A stretch of DNA of 7,188 nucleotides from contig CADBME010000363.1 of NCBI GenBank assembly GCA_902795715.1, positions 1 through 7,188 on the forward strand, in the 5' to 3' direction. This document shows positions 5,955 through 7,188 of this stretch, piece after piece. The notes below the pieces were generated by a model. The model was not told the DNA's origin, ran no database searches, and worked only from the letters and a program-made list of their open reading frames with translations. Origin of the DNA: an uncultured Lachnospiraceae bacterium. GTDB taxonomy: Bacteria; Bacillota_A; Clostridia; Lachnospirales; Lachnospiraceae. Position 1 is the first letter of the stretch. Every line of letters starts with the position of its first letter. Both the position numbers and the translations under genes were made by a program.

Positions 5955-6494
5955 TCAGCCTCTCATTTTTCCTGCTAAAAGGTTCAAAAGACATCCACAG
6001 GCAAGGTAAGCCATCAGGGCCAGTTTGCCTCCTCGTGTCGTGTTCATGGCCAGCCATCCTCCAAGATATGGAACATGACGTATGACCACTCCGATGTAAG
6101 CACTGTAGGGAACAGTCTCAAAGTCTTCTTGCTCGTTTGCATCGCCCATGGTTACAAATTCACCTGAAAAAGATTGGTTTTTCATGGCTCGATGGACAAT
6201 AGGTGTGTCGGAGCCATGCCTTTGGAAGGCAATGACATCATTTTCCATTACTTCGGATGGATCGATAGGATCAACGATGACGATCGAACCGATGGGAATT
6301 GCCGGAGCCATACTCCCTGTTTCAATATTAAATATCTGGTAGCCCAGCATTTTGGGGATCACCGCAGGAAGTAAAGTCAGAATGACACCTATAATTATCA
6401 AGGTCCCTGCTATATTACAAAGAGCGGGAAGAATCTTCCCGCCCCATGTAGATCTCTTTTTGCCGGACAGTCTGGATCTCTTACTCATGTTCAC
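5955..6494 (-). CDS. sipW: SipW/ER-type signal peptidase I
   Basis: The product has up to 179 residues and is a membrane-bound signal peptidase that removes signal peptides outside the membrane. It is of the SipW/archaeal/ER type: the Ser nucleophile is in ETGSMAPAI (S61), and the usual bacterial Lys is replaced by His in TPIVHRA (H101). The conserved acid is in TMGDANEQED (D118, with D124 nearby). Membrane helices lie at about 27-47 and 156-174, the second after the catalytic domain, as in SipW. Two starts are possible: GTG 6494 (used for the numbering) and ATG 6488 two codons later. AGGTG lies only about 3 nt before the ATG and AAGAG about 3 nt before the GTG, so neither is decisive. In Bacillus, SipW matures TasA fibre subunits. 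Here the candidate substrates are the upstream surface protein or the pilin-like proteins, which is inference. Confidence 0.92.
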   Translation of the reverse strand: MNMSKRSRLSGKKRSTWGGKILPALCNIAGTLIIIGVILTLLPAVIPKMLGYQIFNIETGSMAPAIPIGSIVIVDPIDPSEVMENDVIAFQRHGSDTPIVHRAMKNQSFSGEFVTMGDANEQEDFETVPYSAYIGVVIRHVPYLGGWLAMNTTRGGKLALMAYLACGCLLNLLAGKMRG

Positions 6495-6537
6495 CTGCTC
6501 TTAATATAATCTGCCGGTTTTATGGATTCCTTATCTG

Positions 6538-7188
6538 TCAGCTTTTTGTACCCGGTTTTTTACCGGCTGCACTTCCGGGTTTACCTGTTCCCGGTCCTGC
6601 GGGCTTCCTGGGCCCCGGACCTGCCGGTTTCCTGGGAGCACTGCCTGCGGGTTTTCCGGTCGGTTTGCTTCCCGGTGCGCCCGGCTTTCCGGATGGCTTT
6701 CCACCCGGCCCTCCAGGACCGCCCGGTTTCTTTCCGGATGTTCTCTTGCCGCCTGAATTGGCAAGCTTCCAGATACCAAAACCGGCTCCGCCTAAGGCCA
6801 GAAGAGCAAGCAGGATAAGCAAGGCTTTCAGAATCGGATTCATTCCCTTATTGCGGTTCATCTCGTCTTCTGTATCATCAATCTCGGGATTACCAAAGTC
6901 ATCCTCTGTCGTGGCTTCCTCAATGTCATCCCCACTGGGGTAGTCAGCCTGAGGAATCTCATTGTTCCCGATATCGATCAGATCATCCGGTTCATTATTA
7001 TTGTTCCCTGCACCAGCATTATCATCTTCGTCTTCATCACCTGCTGCTGCGGCATTGGTTCCGGTACCTGTTCCGGTTCCGGTCCCGGTATTGGTGTTGG
7101 TATTCGTATTGTTAGTATTGTTGTTATTGTTGTTGTTATTATTGTTGTTATTGTTCTCTTCTACAACCTCTTCCTCAACAACTTCTTC
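6538..7188 (-). CDS. C-terminal part of a larger surface-type protein with low-complexity linker, membrane helix and Gly/Pro/Lys tail (5' end outside window)
   Basis: The frame is open from the window edge to TGA at 6538, giving 216 residues of a larger protein. In order: Glu/Val stretch EEVVEEEVVEE (1-11), 13 Asn (12-24), Thr/Asn alternation (25-34), five Gly-Thr pairs (35-44), an acidic linker rich in Asp, Glu and Asn (about 50-109), a basic MNRNKGMNPILK flank, a membrane helix (about 120-142) and a tail of about 70 residues made almost only of Gly, Pro, Lys, Ala, Ser, Arg and Thr with no acidic residue. Opposite charge on the two sides suggests the acidic part is outside and the basic tail inside, or that the tail binds the acidic wall. 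The Met at 6861 has no ribosome binding site, and the frame runs on through it, so a separate 107-residue gene is unlikely. No LPxTG is seen. Function is unknown; a wall-spanning stalk is plausible. Confidence 0.8.
   Translation of the reverse strand, partial: EEVVEEEVVEENNNNNNNNNNNNNTNNTNTNTNTGTGTGTGTGTNAAAAGDEDEDDNAGAGNNNNEPDDLIDIGNNEIPQADYPSGDDIEEATTEDDFGNPEIDDTEDEMNRNKGMNPILKALLILLALLALGGAGFGIWKLANSGGKRTSGKKPGGPGGPGGKPSGKPGAPGSKPTGKPAGSAPRKPAGPGPRKPAGPGTGKPGSAAGKKPGTKS
6541..6753 (-). repeat. Gly/Pro/Lys-rich basic tail with short internal repeats
   Basis: This stretch encodes the 71-residue tail after the membrane helix. It holds GGPGGPGG near its start and a duplicated PRKPAGPG unit, with GKP recurring several times. 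There are 16 Lys or Arg and no Asp or Glu. Gly is not at every third position throughout, so it is not a regular collagen-like triple-helix repeat. Confidence 0.75.
7057..7116 (-). repeat. Asn-Thr then (Gly-Thr)x5 dipeptide repeat
   Basis: Codons for Thr/Asn alternation (7087-7116) pass into five GGN-ACN pairs (7057-7086), giving Gly-Thr five times. The hexanucleotide unit is about GGAACC with synonymous variation, so it is an old or selected protein repeat rather than a fresh expansion. Confidence 0.85.
7117..7155 (-). repeat. AAC/AAT triplet repeat coding for 13 consecutive Asn
   Basis: Thirteen codons, all AAC or AAT, form an imperfect microsatellite on the minus strand. It lies in frame in the surface-protein linker and continues into ten codons of mostly Asn/Thr alternation. 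Changes in copy number would keep the frame and alter linker length only. Confidence 0.9.

Noticed and set aside
6495..6537. Possible promoter before the signal peptidase gene (ATTATATT-like box)
   Set aside because: An A/T-rich box is present, but no -35 element is found at a proper distance, and the gap is short enough for read-through from the upstream gene.
6541..6753. Collagen-like domain in the Gly/Pro/Lys tail
   Set aside because: Gly occurs at every third position only briefly, so no continuous Gly-x-y register exists.
6538..6861. A separate 107-residue gene starting at ATG 6861
   Set aside because: The frame continues without a stop to the window edge, the upstream codons make a sensible acidic linker, and there is no ribosome binding site before this Met.
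7087..7155. CRISPR or other non-coding repeat array
   Set aside because: The repeats are short codon-level units inside an open reading frame, without spacers or a palindromic repeat.

Overview
The window is about 7.2 kb of Firmicutes-type DNA. The protein families (BTAD regulator, DUF4860-like protein, SipW-like peptidase), strong AGGAGG ribosome binding sites and moderate GC point to an anaerobic Clostridia member, most likely a Lachnospiraceae gut bacterium. That placement is inference from gene content, not from a marker gene. Every gene I accept lies on the minus strand, so transcription runs from high to low coordinates. Gaps between genes are 3 to 89 bp, two junctions are 4-bp ATGA overlaps, and I see no terminator, so this looks like one operon whose promoter lies beyond position 7188.

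In transcription order: (1) 7188-6538 is the C-terminal end of a larger, probably surface-exposed protein. It has an acidic Glu/Val stretch, a run of 13 Asn, Asn-Thr and Gly-Thr dipeptide repeats, an acidic linker, one membrane helix and a Gly/Pro/Lys-rich basic tail. (2) 6494-5955 is a SipW/ER-type signal peptidase with a Ser-His pair. (3) 5951-5019 is a secreted transglutaminase-like enzyme with a complete Cys-His-Asp triad. (4) 4980-3940 is a PilC/GspF inner-membrane platform protein. (5) 3923-2226 holds four small proteins, each with a single N-terminal membrane helix, arranged like minor pilins or pseudopilins; one resembles DUF4860. (6) 2136-1081 is a PilT-family hexameric ATPase. (7) 1076-1 is a BTAD transcriptional regulator, cut by the window edge, that ends in a degenerate GGDEF-like domain.

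Together these genes look like a small type IV pilus/type II secretion-like machine (platform, ATPase, pilin-like subunits) fused at operon level to an export and maturation module (signal peptidase, transglutaminase-like enzyme, surface protein) and a possible dedicated regulator. None of the four pilin-like proteins has the canonical prepilin cleavage motif (Gly-Phe-x-x-x-Glu), and the window holds no prepilin peptidase and no PilB/GspE extension ATPase. A SipW-type peptidase sits in the same operon. That combination is the most interesting aspect of the locus: a surface filament or secretion device that may not use classical prepilin processing.
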